Below are positions 1 to 8,924 of a stretch of 46,331 nucleotides of DNA, piece by piece. Origin of the DNA: Bacteroidales bacterium (GTDB lineage Bacteria > Bacteroidota > Bacteroidia > Bacteroidales > UBA932); NCBI GenBank assembly GCA_017443845.1, contig JAFSXX010000038.1, positions 1-46,331 on the forward strand. Reading direction: 5' to 3'. Below the pieces are notes generated by a model. That model made no database searches. It was not told the DNA's origin and saw nothing but the letters and a program-made list of their open reading frames with translations. How positions within the stretch are numbered: position 1 is the stretch's first letter; each line of letters starts with the position of its first letter. The translations under genes and the position numbers were made by a program.

Positions 1-19
1 GGATCAAACTCTTCATTGT
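1..19 (-). rRNA. 16S ribosomal RNA, first 19 nt only
   Basis: Read on the minus strand, these bases give ACAATGAAGAGTTTGATCC, the universally conserved start of bacterial 16S rRNA (the 27F primer site). Position 19 corresponds to about nucleotide 1 of the mature RNA by alignment with the E. coli start. The rest of the rRNA operon lies outside the window to the left. rRNA operons are usually multicopy, so this edge is probably an assembly break. Confidence 0.93.
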
Positions 20-189
20 ATATTAAATATAATTCTTAGCTCAATCCCCAAGACTTATTTCTTAGTTTCAAAGAAACCAACGCTTGCTCTTTTGATTTTA
101 ATCGTGTTAAAATCGGTACTTGCTTGTACTTTGTTCTTCCAATCTTTCAATGAACTTCCGCCTCTCAAAACCCTGGGTTTTTCCGAAAC
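20..189 (-). other. rRNA operon 5' leader
   Basis: This AT-rich stretch lies between the rRNA promoter and the 16S start and would be the transcribed leader that is removed during rRNA maturation. No protein reading frame here is convincing. The only open frame (120-329, plus strand) runs against the rRNA transcription unit and has no family resemblance. Confidence 0.75.
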
Positions 190-226
190 GGGCTGCAAAG
201 GTAAGCACTTTTTTTAATCCTGCAAA
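190..226 (-). promoter_or_regulatory. rRNA operon promoter (Bacteroidetes type)
   Basis: On the minus strand the -7 element TACCTTTG (196-203) matches TAnnTTTG exactly and is preceded by TTTG (223-226) with a 19-base spacer. This is the standard Bacteroidetes sigma-ABfr architecture. The predicted start of transcription is near 190, giving a leader of about 170 nt before the 16S start. Confidence 0.85.
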
Positions 227-307
227 ATTATTTGCAAAAAATTCGAAAAAAGTTCAGGCCTTAGTGAAATTGGCCTCCCGGCCGGTCGGTATCTCCCGCT
301 TCGATAG

Positions 308-353
308 ATTCCTGCCTTCGCAGGAATGACGGGGCCTTCGCAGGAATGACGGG
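308..353. repeat. REP-like hairpin plus partial second copy
   Basis: ATTCCTGC (308-315) and GCAGGAAT (320-327) form an 8-bp stem with loop CTTC, followed by GACGGG. The right half, CCTTCGCAGGAATGACGGG, is repeated directly at 335-353. The same kind of unit recurs at 901-970 with GCGGGCAT in place of GCAGGAAT, so these are dispersed extragenic palindromes rather than coding sequence. Confidence 0.75.
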
Positions 354-399
354 CTGCGTTCCCATCCATCAGCACGGGCAAGATGATTGTCTATTTCGA

Positions 400-539
400 A
401 AGGTGAATTCTAATTTGAAGTGCAACACACTTCAATAGTCAAAGTTAAATAATTGTTTACAGTATTCCAAAGGGGTCCTGTAACCCAGTGACTTACGTGG
501 TCTATGGCTCAGTTTCCATTCTTTCTCGACTGACTCTGG
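400..539 (-). pseudogene. IS30-family transposase, C-terminal remnant
   Basis: A minus-strand frame ending at a TGA at 432-434 encodes about 35 residues containing LSHRPRKSLGYRTPLEYC, which resembles the C-terminal signature of IS30-family transposases (N-N/H-R-P-R-K-x-L-G-Y/F-x-T-P). Upstream of roughly 540 the frame has no recognisable transposase sequence, and the DDE catalytic core is missing. The AT-rich sequence just beyond the stop (about 400-428) may be the end of the element. I read this as a decayed insertion-sequence fragment, not a functional gene. The exact left and right limits are uncertain. Confidence 0.6.
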
Positions 540-595
540 ATCCGGACCGACGTATAGTTAAACATTTATTCTCACAACGGGAAGCCTGTTGCGAA

Positions 596-744
596 TTTCG
601 CCAAAGTGACGTCGGGAAATGTGGCGCAGAGGACCTTCTGGAGCATATCGGCCGACGTGAAGGGCCGATATCGGCGTATGACGTCGACCCACCCCCCGCC
701 AGAACCACCTCCGAGAGCTATTACCCGACGTCACTTTGGCGAAA
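596..744. repeat. 149-bp palindromic element with perfect 21-bp ends
   Basis: Bases 596-616 (ending GTGACGTCGGG) are the exact reverse complement of 724-744 (starting CCCGACGTCAC). Inside lies a second perfect stem, ATATCGGCC...GGCCGATAT, around 645-672. The element contains no convincing gene. The perfect long terminal arms and nested hairpin resemble a small non-autonomous mobile element (MITE-like) or a structured RNA-forming repeat. I see no second copy in this window. Confidence 0.65.
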
Positions 745-844
745 AGAACCGGCCCTTCGACAAATCAGGAACCACCTGGACGAAAACTCGGGTGAGTGGA
801 CATGACGACAAGCATAGGGAGGCCCGACGAAGGGCGGGCGGTTA

Positions 845-970
845 TTGCTCCTGAGAGGCCTTTTGGGGCCCGAAGGAGCAAAACCGGAGCCCGGAGGCGG
901 GCCGGGATGCCCGCCTGCGCGGGCATGACGGGACAAGGCGGACCGGGATACCCGCCTTCGCGGGCATGAC
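845..970. repeat. Hairpin and two REP-like palindromes beyond the A2M gene
   Basis: TTGCTCCT (845-852) pairs with AGGAGCAA (874-881). Two REP-like units follow: ATGCCCGC-CTGC-GCGGGCAT (907-926) and ATACCCGC-CTTC-GCGGGCAT (948-967), each flanked by CCGGG and GAC(G/C)GG. They lie immediately downstream of the alpha-2-macroglobulin gene (stop at 980, minus strand). They may protect or terminate its mRNA, although no U-tract follows. Confidence 0.65.
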
Positions 971-979
971 CGGGGCCGG

Positions 980-3900
980 TTATCTCACGACGCACCAGCG
1001 GCCGACGGTGGAGGCGTTAACCGATTCGTCGTACATCGCCTCGCAGATGGTCGAAGGCAGGTAATAGCGGCCTGCGTAGGCTGCGGTGACCTTAGTCTTG
1101 ACCACACAGCTGCCATTGCGCGGCAGATATACATAAGTATAAATGCGGTCGTCACGGAAATCCTGGTAGAGGCCGTCAACCCGCGTGCGGGCGAACTCCC
1201 ATCCTGCGGGGAAGACCTGCGTGAGAGCCAGGTTGGTGTAGTCACGTGTAGCGCTGAGATTCGACAGGTATGCGTTCACATAGAAATCCGTACCCTGCTC
1301 CAGCTCCGAAGGATCGATATTGGTTCCGTCGGGCAGCGAATAGGTCACAACCAGCTGCAGTCCGTTGCTCTTGGCCACCTCCTGACCCTTGTCGGGGATG
1401 CCGGTCGAAGAGACCACGATCCAGACGGGCGCCTTCGAAGCATTTGAAACCTCGATATTCATACGGGGCGAATCGCCGGAAGCCAGGACTCCGCTGGCCA
1501 CGGGAGTCTGGCTCCTGAGCTGCAGTTTCTCCTTGCCGGAGGTCACCGTCACGTCAATCTTGTCGGTAGCGTTGTTCTTCGCATAGCGTGCAACGGCATT
1601 GAGTGCCCAGGCTGTGCTCTGGGTGCTCATATAATGGTTGCGGTCGTTGAGCCAGCCCGAGAGGGTCTGCATGCATTTGAAGGCCTGGGTCTTGTCGCCG
1701 ATGGCATCATAAGCGATGGCGGCGATGGATACCGTACGCTCATCGCTGTCGAAGGTATCGGAGAAGCGGTCTGCCGCACCTGCGGAAGCGGGGATGCGGG
1801 AGATGATATCCTTCGCCACATCCTTCTTGCCGTCAACGGCATAGGCCGCTGCGAGATACCACTGCGCCTCGACGGGAAGCTTCGAGAGATCCTCGCGCAG
1901 ACGGTTCATATCGCCGCGGGAAGCGGAGCCCGAGAGGGCCAGAACATAGCACGAGTATGCCCGCGAGACGGCAGCGGAGGCCTTGTCGGCGGCCACCGAA
2001 CGCAGGAACTTGATATTATTCTTGAGCAGCGATGCGGGAACCGAGTATCCCCTGTCCTTTGCCTCCGCCATGAAATGGGTGGCGTAAACCGTACCCCAGA
2101 CATTCGCTCCGGCATAAGCCGAAGTTCCGGGCCAGTAAGTCATTCCGCCGGTGGAGATGGCGAAGGAAGGCATCTTGGCTATGGCCGCCTTGATATTTTC
2201 CTCGCATCCCGAAACTCCTTTGGCATCGAGATCCACGAGAGAGCCGAGATAAAGCTGGGGGAAGACTGCGGAAACGGTCTGCTCCACGCATCCGTGGGGA
2301 TATTTGGTAAGATAGCCGAGACGGAAATCCAGATCGACCGGAGGAATCGCAGAGGCCTCAACCTTCACGCTGCCGGTGCCGGGGCGGCCTGCAAGCGGAA
2401 AGTCGATCGAAGCCTTCTTTCCGGCCTCCACCAGCCTCGAGTCGGAATTGGTGGTAAGCGGATTCGGGTCGCGGACATCTATCTCGATGGTCTGCTTCGA
2501 AACGTCGCCCGCACCGCTGGCGGTGACGTTGATATGGGCGATTCCCTCTTCCGAACCGGCCTTCAGGCCGAACAGGACGACCTCCTCGCCGGCCTTGGAG
2601 ATATTGACCGATGCGCTGCGGCTGTCAACCGCGGAGAGAGGTCCTTCGACGCTGTATTCGACATTGACCTTGCCCACATTGTCCTTGGTAGCGAAGATAG
2701 TCACCGGCATAGTGATCTCCTCGTCGGTGCCGATGACGCGCGGCAATGTGGCCTGCGCCATAACCGGCTTGGTGACTGAGAGATTCTTCTGGACGGAACC
2801 CATCGCGCGGCCGTCGGTCGAGACTACCATCACGCGCAGATTGCCGATGTACTGGGGAATCTTGACGGTATGCTTTCCGGTATCGTGCGACTTGAGGGTG
2901 AAGGGGCCCATAAAGAGCGAAACGGGCTTGAAACGCTCCGCCTTCGAATCGGGAGTCACCTGTACGTCGGCGTCGCCACCGATGGCGAACATCTTCTCCA
3001 TACGGGCTCCGTAGGCTCCGATGACCATATCGAAGAGGTCCCAGGTGCGCACTCCGAGTGCCTCCGTAGCGTAGAAGGTATCCCAGGGGTCGGGAGTCTT
3101 GTAGCGGGTGAGGCTGAGCAGGCCCTCGTCCACAAGGGCGACGACATAGCTCATCGGGCGGCCCGAACTCTCCTTGACAGTAAAGCTGACCTCGCTCTCG
3201 GGGCGCACCTCGGCTGCGATGTCAACCGCCGGCTTGAGATGGGTGGAGGCATCCTCCACGTTGATGCGCATCACGCCGAAGAGGCGGATCGGAGCATCGT
3301 TGGCCGACGTATTGTAGGGCTGCACAAGCATTACCGAAGCGTATATATTGGGCGACATCCCGTTCTCTATCTTGACGGGAATGACGGTCTTCTCTCCCTT
3401 GCAGCTTACCCAGTAGCTGCCGATAACCCTCTTGCCCTTCTCAAGGGTGACGAGGGCGCGCGCACCGGCTGCCGAAGGGATGGAGATATTCGCCGTCTCC
3501 CCTACCGAATATTTGTCCTTGTCGAGAGCCATCTGAAGGCGGGTCGCCGACTCCTGGGAGCCGTCGGAAGCCATACCGTCGCGGCCCGTGACCATCACGA
3601 CCCTGGCAGCGGCGTGACCGCCCGCAAGATCGGTGGCGCGGACAAGGAACATTCCGCTCTCCTGGTCGGAGAAATCGATGCGGAAGCTGCCCTGACCGCC
3701 GCTCACAGTGGTCTGGAAGGTCTTGTAAGGCGTATTGTAGGAATCCTTGGCATAAGCCGCGAGCTCGCTCGAGGAAGAACTCCACCACCAGCTCCAGCCC
3801 ATCCTGTAAACCTCAACCTCGACCTTGACGCTCCTCTGCGAGGCATTTCCGCGATAGTCGAGGGCGGCGAGGGTAAAGTTGTGGTTCTTGCCCCTGTCGA

Positions 3901-6307
3901 GATATTTCTCGCCCCAGTAGGTAGTCTCCTCGGGGACCTTTATTCCTATATATGTATCATAGGGCGATACGGTAGCCGTGCAGCGGTCGATGCTGAAGTC
4001 GCCGCTGCGTTCGAATACGCGGGTGGTAAAGACGCCCGTGAGGAAGCCGGGAGCGTTGCCGGCCTTGCCTGCCGAGGCATTGAAGTGCAGCTTGCCTTCG
4101 GCATCCGTTGTGCCCTTGAAGATCTCGCGTTCCTCTGCCGTAAAGATGCGGGAAGGATCTTCGAAGACATATCCGTCGTATCCCTTGAATGCGGTGCGGC
4201 CGCGGCTCAGGGCCACATCAACCCTGGTCTCGAGCCCCTTGGCGGGATTGCCTACGAGCCACTTGGCAGAGAGGTCGCCGCGGACCGAGGAGGCGGGAAC
4301 GGCGGGGTCGTCGTTGAGCGAGAGATTGATTACGATATTGTTGGGCTTGACGGTCTCTATCTTGACGGTCTTGGTCCAGGTCTGGCCTCCCGCGGTCACA
4401 TTCACCTCCCAGTTGCCGGTGGGTGCGGCCTGGTCGGTCTTGAACTTGAAGGCGTACATTCCGTCGTGGCCGTCATTGTTTACGAGGGTCTCCATCACCT
4501 GGCCCTGCGGGTTGCGGAGCACCGCGGTAACGGGATGTCCGGCAGGCAGTACACCCTCGTCGAGCATCGAGACGAATGTCAGATAGATATCGTCGCCGGG
4601 GCGCCATACTCCCCTCTCGCCGAAGATGAAGCCCCTCTGGCCTCCCCTGGAGGCAGTTCCGCTGACATCGAAGTTGCTCACGGAGATTTCGCCGCCGCCC
4701 TGGAGCGAGAGATAGCTCTTGTCCTTGCCGTCGGTCACCACTATGGTGCGGGCATTGTCACCGGGGAAGGTGCCCTGGAAGCGTCCGTCGCCGTCGGTCG
4801 AGCCTTCGGCTATCAGCTGGTTGACATTGTTGTAGATCCGGACTTTTGCACCCGAGACGGGGGAAGCCGCCATGATGTCGGTAACGAAGACCGTGCAGGC
4901 CCCCTCGTCGGAGGATTTGGCTATGATATTGAGATCAGAGACGAGGATATTGCGCACCCTCTGTTCGTAATCTTCCCAGGAGCCGAACCAGTAATCGCTC
5001 TCCCAGCGCTCCTCGCGGAATTCTGCGAGGGGATCGATACCCCTTATCTCTATATGGTAGATGGCACCCTTCTGGATCTTGAGGAGGTCGGCGATATTGA
5101 GGCCGTACACATTCATATTCCTCAGGGCAGGGGAGTTCTGCTCGCCGAGCACCAGGGTGGTGTCGAGAACCGTGCGGGCCACATTTCCGATATAACCCTG
5201 CGCCTCATCAAGCCTGTTTTCCTGCAGGAACTGGATGACATTGCTCTCGTAGATCTGTTTGACGCGGACCTCGGCCTTGGCGTAATTGATGGACCTGAAT
5301 CCGATACTCATTCCCGACGAAGGGAGAACGGCGCCGGTACTGATGAAGGCTATCTCGGGTTCGCCCGAAGGGATGGCGAACCAGCGCTCGAAATCCTCGG
5401 TCAGTTTGGAACCCTTCGAGCTGCGGATGGCTTTGCTGACGGAGAGGAATTGCTTTTCCGCCGAAGGGGCTATCGCCGGCTTGACGGTCAGGATGTTACG
5501 GTCTACCGAGAAGGAGAGCCTGCCGGCTCCCGGCATCGAGACCAGTTCCTGGAAGTTCTGGGTTTTGTCGAGCAGGGCCGAAAAGGCGATCACGTACATA
5601 TAAGGTTCGGAGAAGACCTCGGAACTCATGACCGAGAACTCCCCGGATGCGGGAAGTCCGTAGCTGCGGCTGCCTCCCGCCGCATATTTGGGATAGTTGT
5701 AATTGACAGTTAGCTTGGAAGCGGCGGCCGACGATGCGATTCCCGACGCTACAGCGCTGTGGTGCAGTCCGTCGGCGGAATGGTCCCAGTTGACGGCAGC
5801 CTGCGAGCCCTTGATCGAGAAACCGTCCTCAAGGTACTTGGCATCGAGCGGATCGGAGGATTCGAGGCCAACCTCGAGGCTGTAAATCCCCTCTTTGTCG
5901 GGATCGGCCTTGAGCTGGCCGAAATCGAATATGATCACTGGAGCCAGGGTCTGGACCTCGTAGGTCCCCTTGCCCGGCTTTCCGGTGAGTTTGGCGCTGT
6001 TGACGGTCACCTTGTATGCCGTATTGTAATCAAGCGGCTGCCTGGGATAGATACAGAGCGTCTGGACGTCCACGATCTCGGCATCGAAATCGACTTTCGG
6101 CGAGATTGCGACCGCCGATTTAGCTATCGCGGCGAGCTCCGCATTGCTCTTTTCGACGAAGGGCGAAGCGAAGCGTATGGTGAGCGGGTCATCGGCCCTG
6201 ATCTCGGAGGAGCATTCAATCCCTTCGGTCTGTCCGCCCGAAGTACCACAGAATGTGAGCATTGGAAGAAGCGCCGTCAACAATGCGGCAAAAATGACCT
6301 TTTTCAT
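980..6307 (-). CDS. Alpha-2-macroglobulin family lipoprotein
   Basis: This 1775-residue protein fits the large bacterial alpha-2-macroglobulins, which trap attacking proteases in the periplasm or at the outer membrane. The N-terminus has a signal peptide ending in L-T-F-C (Cys20), a lipobox-like site, although Phe at -1 is unusual. A long series of macroglobulin-type beta domains follows. The thioester motif is present as HGCVEQT, with Cys1340 and Gln1343 positioned to form the reactive thioester inside the helical thioester domain. The gene diverges from pbpC with 39 bases between start codons. Bacterial A2M genes are known to co-occur with pbpC, and the pair is thought to defend and repair the envelope. 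The start was chosen at MKKVIF because it gives a proper signal peptide. Very large plus-strand frames opposite this gene are codon-bias shadows. Confidence 0.93.
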   Translation of the reverse strand: MKKVIFAALLTALLPMLTFCGTSGGQTEGIECSSEIRADDPLTIRFASPFVEKSNAELAAIAKSAVAISPKVDFDAEIVDVQTLCIYPRQPLDYNTAYKVTVNSAKLTGKPGKGTYEVQTLAPVIIFDFGQLKADPDKEGIYSLEVGLESSDPLDAKYLEDGFSIKGSQAAVNWDHSADGLHHSAVASGIASSAAASKLTVNYNYPKYAAGGSRSYGLPASGEFSVMSSEVFSEPYMYVIAFSALLDKTQNFQELVSMPGAGRLSFSVDRNILTVKPAIAPSAEKQFLSVSKAIRSSKGSKLTEDFERWFAIPSGEPEIAFISTGAVLPSSGMSIGFRSINYAKAEVRVKQIYESNVIQFLQENRLDEAQGYIGNVARTVLDTTLVLGEQNSPALRNMNVYGLNIADLLKIQKGAIYHIEIRGIDPLAEFREERWESDYWFGSWEDYEQRVRNILVSDLNIIAKSSDEGACTVFVTDIMAASPVSGAKVRIYNNVNQLIAEGSTDGDGRFQGTFPGDNARTIVVTDGKDKSYLSLQGGGEISVSNFDVSGTASRGGQRGFIFGERGVWRPGDDIYLTFVSMLDEGVLPAGHPVTAVLRNPQGQVMETLVNNDGHDGMYAFKFKTDQAAPTGNWEVNVTAGGQTWTKTVKIETVKPNNIVINLSLNDDPAVPASSVRGDLSAKWLVGNPAKGLETRVDVALSRGRTAFKGYDGYVFEDPSRIFTAEEREIFKGTTDAEGKLHFNASAGKAGNAPGFLTGVFTTRVFERSGDFSIDRCTATVSPYDTYIGIKVPEETTYWGEKYLDRGKNHNFTLAALDYRGNASQRSVKVEVEVYRMGWSWWWSSSSSELAAYAKDSYNTPYKTFQTTVSGGQGSFRIDFSDQESGMFLVRATDLAGGHAAARVVMVTGRDGMASDGSQESATRLQMALDKDKYSVGETANISIPSAAGARALVTLEKGKRVIGSYWVSCKGEKTVIPVKIENGMSPNIYASVMLVQPYNTSANDAPIRLFGVMRINVEDASTHLKPAVDIAAEVRPESEVSFTVKESSGRPMSYVVALVDEGLLSLTRYKTPDPWDTFYATEALGVRTWDLFDMVIGAYGARMEKMFAIGGDADVQVTPDSKAERFKPVSLFMGPFTLKSHDTGKHTVKIPQYIGNLRVMVVSTDGRAMGSVQKNLSVTKPVMAQATLPRVIGTDEEITMPVTIFATKDNVGKVNVEYSVEGPLSAVDSRSASVNISKAGEEVVLFGLKAGSEEGIAHINVTASGAGDVSKQTIEIDVRDPNPLTTNSDSRLVEAGKKASIDFPLAGRPGTGSVKVEASAIPPVDLDFRLGYLTKYPHGCVEQTVSAVFPQLYLGSLVDLDAKGVSGCEENIKAAIAKMPSFAISTGGMTYWPGTSAYAGANVWGTVYATHFMAEAKDRGYSVPASLLKNNIKFLRSVAADKASAAVSRAYSCYVLALSGSASRGDMNRLREDLSKLPVEAQWYLAAAYAVDGKKDVAKDIISRIPASAGAADRFSDTFDSDERTVSIAAIAYDAIGDKTQAFKCMQTLSGWLNDRNHYMSTQSTAWALNAVARYAKNNATDKIDVTVTSGKEKLQLRSQTPVASGVLASGDSPRMNIEVSNASKAPVWIVVSSTGIPDKGQEVAKSNGLQLVVTYSLPDGTNIDPSELEQGTDFYVNAYLSNLSATRDYTNLALTQVFPAGWEFARTRVDGLYQDFRDDRIYTYVYLPRNGSCVVKTKVTAAYAGRYYLPSTICEAMYDESVNASTVGRWCVVR

Positions 6308-6322
6308 TGCTTATCTATTTTG

Positions 6323-6338
6323 TATTTTTGCAAATATA
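6323..6338. promoter_or_regulatory. Overlapping divergent -7 elements between A2M and pbpC
   Basis: TATTTTTG (6323-6330, plus) and TATATTTG (6331-6338 read on minus) both match TAnnTTTG and sit back to back in the 39-base gap between the two start codons. Neither has a clear TTTG at the -33 distance. If both are used, polymerase binding for the two genes would compete. Confidence 0.5.
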
Positions 6339-6346
6339 CTGATTAT

Positions 6347-8680
6347 ATGGGTAAGGAAGGACATAAAAATCGGGCCAAAATCGGCATTTTTTCAACAATG
6401 GCGGCGCTTTTGGCGTGGTATCTCCTGTGCCTTCCGCAGAAGCTTTTCGACGCTCCCGTCTGCGCCGTCCTGGAGAGTTCCGACGGCACCCTGCTCGGGG
6501 CGCGCATCGCCTCCGACGGGCAGTGGCGCTTCCCGGCCATCGACAGCGTGCCCGATAAATTCGCCAAGTGTATCATCACCTTCGAGGACAAGCGGTTTAG
6601 GCGCCACTTCGGGGTGGATCCCCTCGCGGTGGCGAGGGCGGTGCGGCTCAATGCCGCAGCCGGAAGGGTACGCAGCGGAGCGAGCACCATCACTATGCAG
6701 ACCATCCGTCTGAGCCGGGGCGACAGGGATCGCACCCTGGGCGAGAAAATCATAGAATCGGTCCTGGCCACGCGGCTCGAATTGCGCTGTTCCAAAGAGC
6801 GTATCCTGGCCCTGTATGCCTCCAACGCCCCTTTCGGGAGCAATGTCATAGGCCTTCCGGCCGCTTCATGGCGCTATTTCGGCCGGCCTGCGGACGAACT
6901 CTCGTGGGCCGAGAGCGCCACCCTCGCCGTCCTTCCCAACGCCCCCGCCCTGATCCATCCGGGCAAGAACCGCGACAGGCTGCTGGCCAAGCGCGACTTC
7001 CTGCTCGACAAACTGCGGGACGCCGGGATAATCACGCCCGAGGAGTGCCTTCTGGCAAAGGACGAACCCCTCCCGGAAAAGCCTTACCCGATGCCCTCGG
7101 TGGCATATCATTACCTTGAGACCCTCCGCCGCGAAGGGGGCGACAGGCTCTACCGCAGTGCCATCGATTACGGCCTCCAGATGCGTGCGGAGGCCGTCCT
7201 GAAGCGGCACTCGGAGACCTTCGCCAGCAACGAGGTCAATAATCTCGCCGCGATAGTGCTCGATGTCCGGAGCGGGAAACCGGTTGTTTACTGCGGCAAT
7301 GTCAGAGGTAGCGGTGATGATGGCCCCGGCGGTGCCCAGGGCGGGCGGAACGGCTATGATGTAGATGTAATCCAGGCTCCCCGAAGCAGCGGCAGCACCC
7401 TCAAACCGTTCCTCTACGGGGCGATGCTCGACGAAGGGTCGATACTCCCGGGGATGCTCATCGCCGACACTCCGTTCCACTATAAGGATTTCTCTCCGAA
7501 CAATTTCAACCGCACCTTCGACGGGGCCGTCCCGGCATCGGATGTCATCCGCCGCTCGCTCAATGTGCCGGCGGTCAGGATGCTCCAGGATTACGGCATC
7601 GACCGCTTCATAGGAGTGCTGCAGGAGGCCGGATTCACCACGATCACCCGCGGGGCCGAAATTTACGGCCTCTCGCTTATCCTGGGCGGCGCCGAGATCA
7701 GGCTCCGCGACCTGGCCGAAGCCTACCGGAGAATGGCCCTGAAACTCGACGAATATGGCGCAGGCAGCTCTGCAAAGGACATTTTCCCTCTTTCGGCCGG
7801 AGCCATCTGGTGCACTTTAGATGCCCTCACTGGGGTTACCCGTCCCGAAGAGGAGGGCGACTGGCAGAGCTTCAATTCGGTCAGGAAGGTGGCCTGGAAG
7901 ACCGGCACGAGCTATGGCAACCGCGACGCCTGGAGCGTCGGGGTCACGCCGGGATATGTGGTGGCGGTATGGGCCGGAAACTGCGACGGAGAGGGCCGCC
8001 CGCTGCTTACCGGAGTCGGATACGCCGCCCCGGTGATGTTCGACCTGTTCAATCTCCTTCCCCCCACCGGATGGTTCCCGGAGCCGGAGAATGACCTCGA
8101 GCAGGTCGCAGTATGCCCCTTGAGCGGCCATCCCATATCGGACATCTGCCTCGAAGGACATCCCGACGCCACGGCCGACACGGTGCTCGTCCCCCGCGCC
8201 CCGCGCAGACCGGACCTCTGTCCCTACCACAGGATCGTGCACCTGAGCCCCGACCTCTCCTGCCAGGTGAACAGCGACTGCTGCAACGTGGCCGATATGG
8301 TGAATGTCTCGTGGTTCGTGCTGCCTCCCGCGCAGGAGTGGTACTATATGCGCTCCCACAGCGATTACCGCAGACTGCCTCCCCTCCACCCTTCGATGAG
8401 GGGCGATTCCGGCAGCGGGCTGATAGAGATAATCTATCCACAGTCCGGAATGACAGTCGCCTCCCCCCTCGCCCTCGACTCCCGCAGCCGCGGCGTAGTC
8501 TTCTCCGCCGCCCACGCCGACCCCGACGCAACCCTCTACTGGCACCTCGACGACCTCTACCTCGGCTCCACCTCCCACGGCCAGCACAAGATGAAAGCCG
8601 TCCCCTCTCCCGGAACCCACCTTCTGGTCGTCACCGACCCCAACGGCAACACCGCCGCCGTGCGCTTCACGGCGCGGTAG
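6347..8680 (+). CDS. pbpC: Penicillin-binding protein 1C (bifunctional transglycosylase/transpeptidase)
   Basis: This 777-residue class A PBP polymerises and cross-links peptidoglycan on the periplasmic side. After a short cytoplasmic tail there is one membrane segment (about residues 12-30). The GT51 glycosyltransferase domain has FEDKRFRRHFGVDP (catalytic Glu80) and RSGASTITMQ. The transpeptidase domain carries all three motifs: SxxK as S350-T-L-K353, SxN as S404-L-N406, and K518-T-G. The last 100 or so residues match the penicillin-binding protein C-terminal (BiPBP_C) domain that distinguishes PbpC. I chose the start MGKEGHKN at 6347 because longer upstream frames run back into the A2M gene on the other strand. 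It diverges from the alpha-2-macroglobulin gene, the usual genomic partner of pbpC. Confidence 0.94.
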   Translation: MGKEGHKNRAKIGIFSTMAALLAWYLLCLPQKLFDAPVCAVLESSDGTLLGARIASDGQWRFPAIDSVPDKFAKCIITFEDKRFRRHFGVDPLAVARAVRLNAAAGRVRSGASTITMQTIRLSRGDRDRTLGEKIIESVLATRLELRCSKERILALYASNAPFGSNVIGLPAASWRYFGRPADELSWAESATLAVLPNAPALIHPGKNRDRLLAKRDFLLDKLRDAGIITPEECLLAKDEPLPEKPYPMPSVAYHYLETLRREGGDRLYRSAIDYGLQMRAEAVLKRHSETFASNEVNNLAAIVLDVRSGKPVVYCGNVRGSGDDGPGGAQGGRNGYDVDVIQAPRSSGSTLKPFLYGAMLDEGSILPGMLIADTPFHYKDFSPNNFNRTFDGAVPASDVIRRSLNVPAVRMLQDYGIDRFIGVLQEAGFTTITRGAEIYGLSLILGGAEIRLRDLAEAYRRMALKLDEYGAGSSAKDIFPLSAGAIWCTLDALTGVTRPEEEGDWQSFNSVRKVAWKTGTSYGNRDAWSVGVTPGYVVAVWAGNCDGEGRPLLTGVGYAAPVMFDLFNLLPPTGWFPEPENDLEQVAVCPLSGHPISDICLEGHPDATADTVLVPRAPRRPDLCPYHRIVHLSPDLSCQVNSDCCNVADMVNVSWFVLPPAQEWYYMRSHSDYRRLPPLHPSMRGDSGSGLIEIIYPQSGMTVASPLALDSRSRGVVFSAAHADPDATLYWHLDDLYLGSTSHGQHKMKAVPSPGTHLLVVTDPNGNTAAVRFTAR

Positions 8681-8695
8681 GCTATGACAAATTCA

Positions 8696-8733
8696 AACGC
8701 CGGTAACCAGGCGCCCACCCGGTTACCGGCGTT
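8696..8733. terminator. Strong 13-bp hairpin between pbpC and the riboswitch transcript
   Basis: AACGCCGGTAACC (8696-8708) pairs perfectly with GGTTACCGGCGTT (8721-8733) around a 12-base loop. It begins 16 bases after the pbpC stop and could end transcription from both sides. The downstream U-richness is weak on either strand, so factor-independent termination is likely but not certain. Confidence 0.65.
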
Positions 8734-8924
8734 GGAAGGCAGGAGGAGGCCGACAAACAACAATACAACCAGTCGTTGCTCCTGCAGGAGTCGCAGCGGA
8801 AGCGGAGATGAGGGAGGATATATCGTTTCGAACGACCTGGAGTAGGGAACTGCACAAGGCTGTTGCACCATACGTCAGGTATCCATAACAAAGCCCGTTC
8901 TCCGCAGGCGTTACATTATGCCGG
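8734..8924 (-). other. Gene-free tail downstream of the cobalamin riboswitch
   Basis: These roughly 190 bases lie between the riboswitch and the hairpin at 8696-8733 in the direction of riboswitch transcription. They contain short self-complementary pieces (CTCCTGCAGGAG and TCGTTCGAAACGA) but no credible coding gene. Open frames here are short and lack any recognisable domain. The longest minus-strand frame (8557-8871) runs through the hairpin into the 3' end of pbpC. The stretch may be a non-coding RNA body or the remains of a deleted target gene. Confidence 0.5.

Noticed and set aside
765-995. Short minus-strand frames through the REP-like units
   Set aside because: Peptides of the RAGGHPG and PAQAGIPA type are typical false calls from REP-like hairpins.
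2870-5713. 947-codon open frame on the plus strand opposite the A2M gene
   Set aside because: It has no signal peptide or known domain, and its length follows from G+C-rich codon bias of the real minus-strand gene. The A2M protein in the other frame is clearly homologous to a known family.
8557-8871. 104-codon minus-strand frame downstream of the riboswitch as its target gene
   Set aside because: It reads through the strong hairpin and into the antisense of pbpC, has no recognisable domain and no signal peptide, so it does not look like a real gene.
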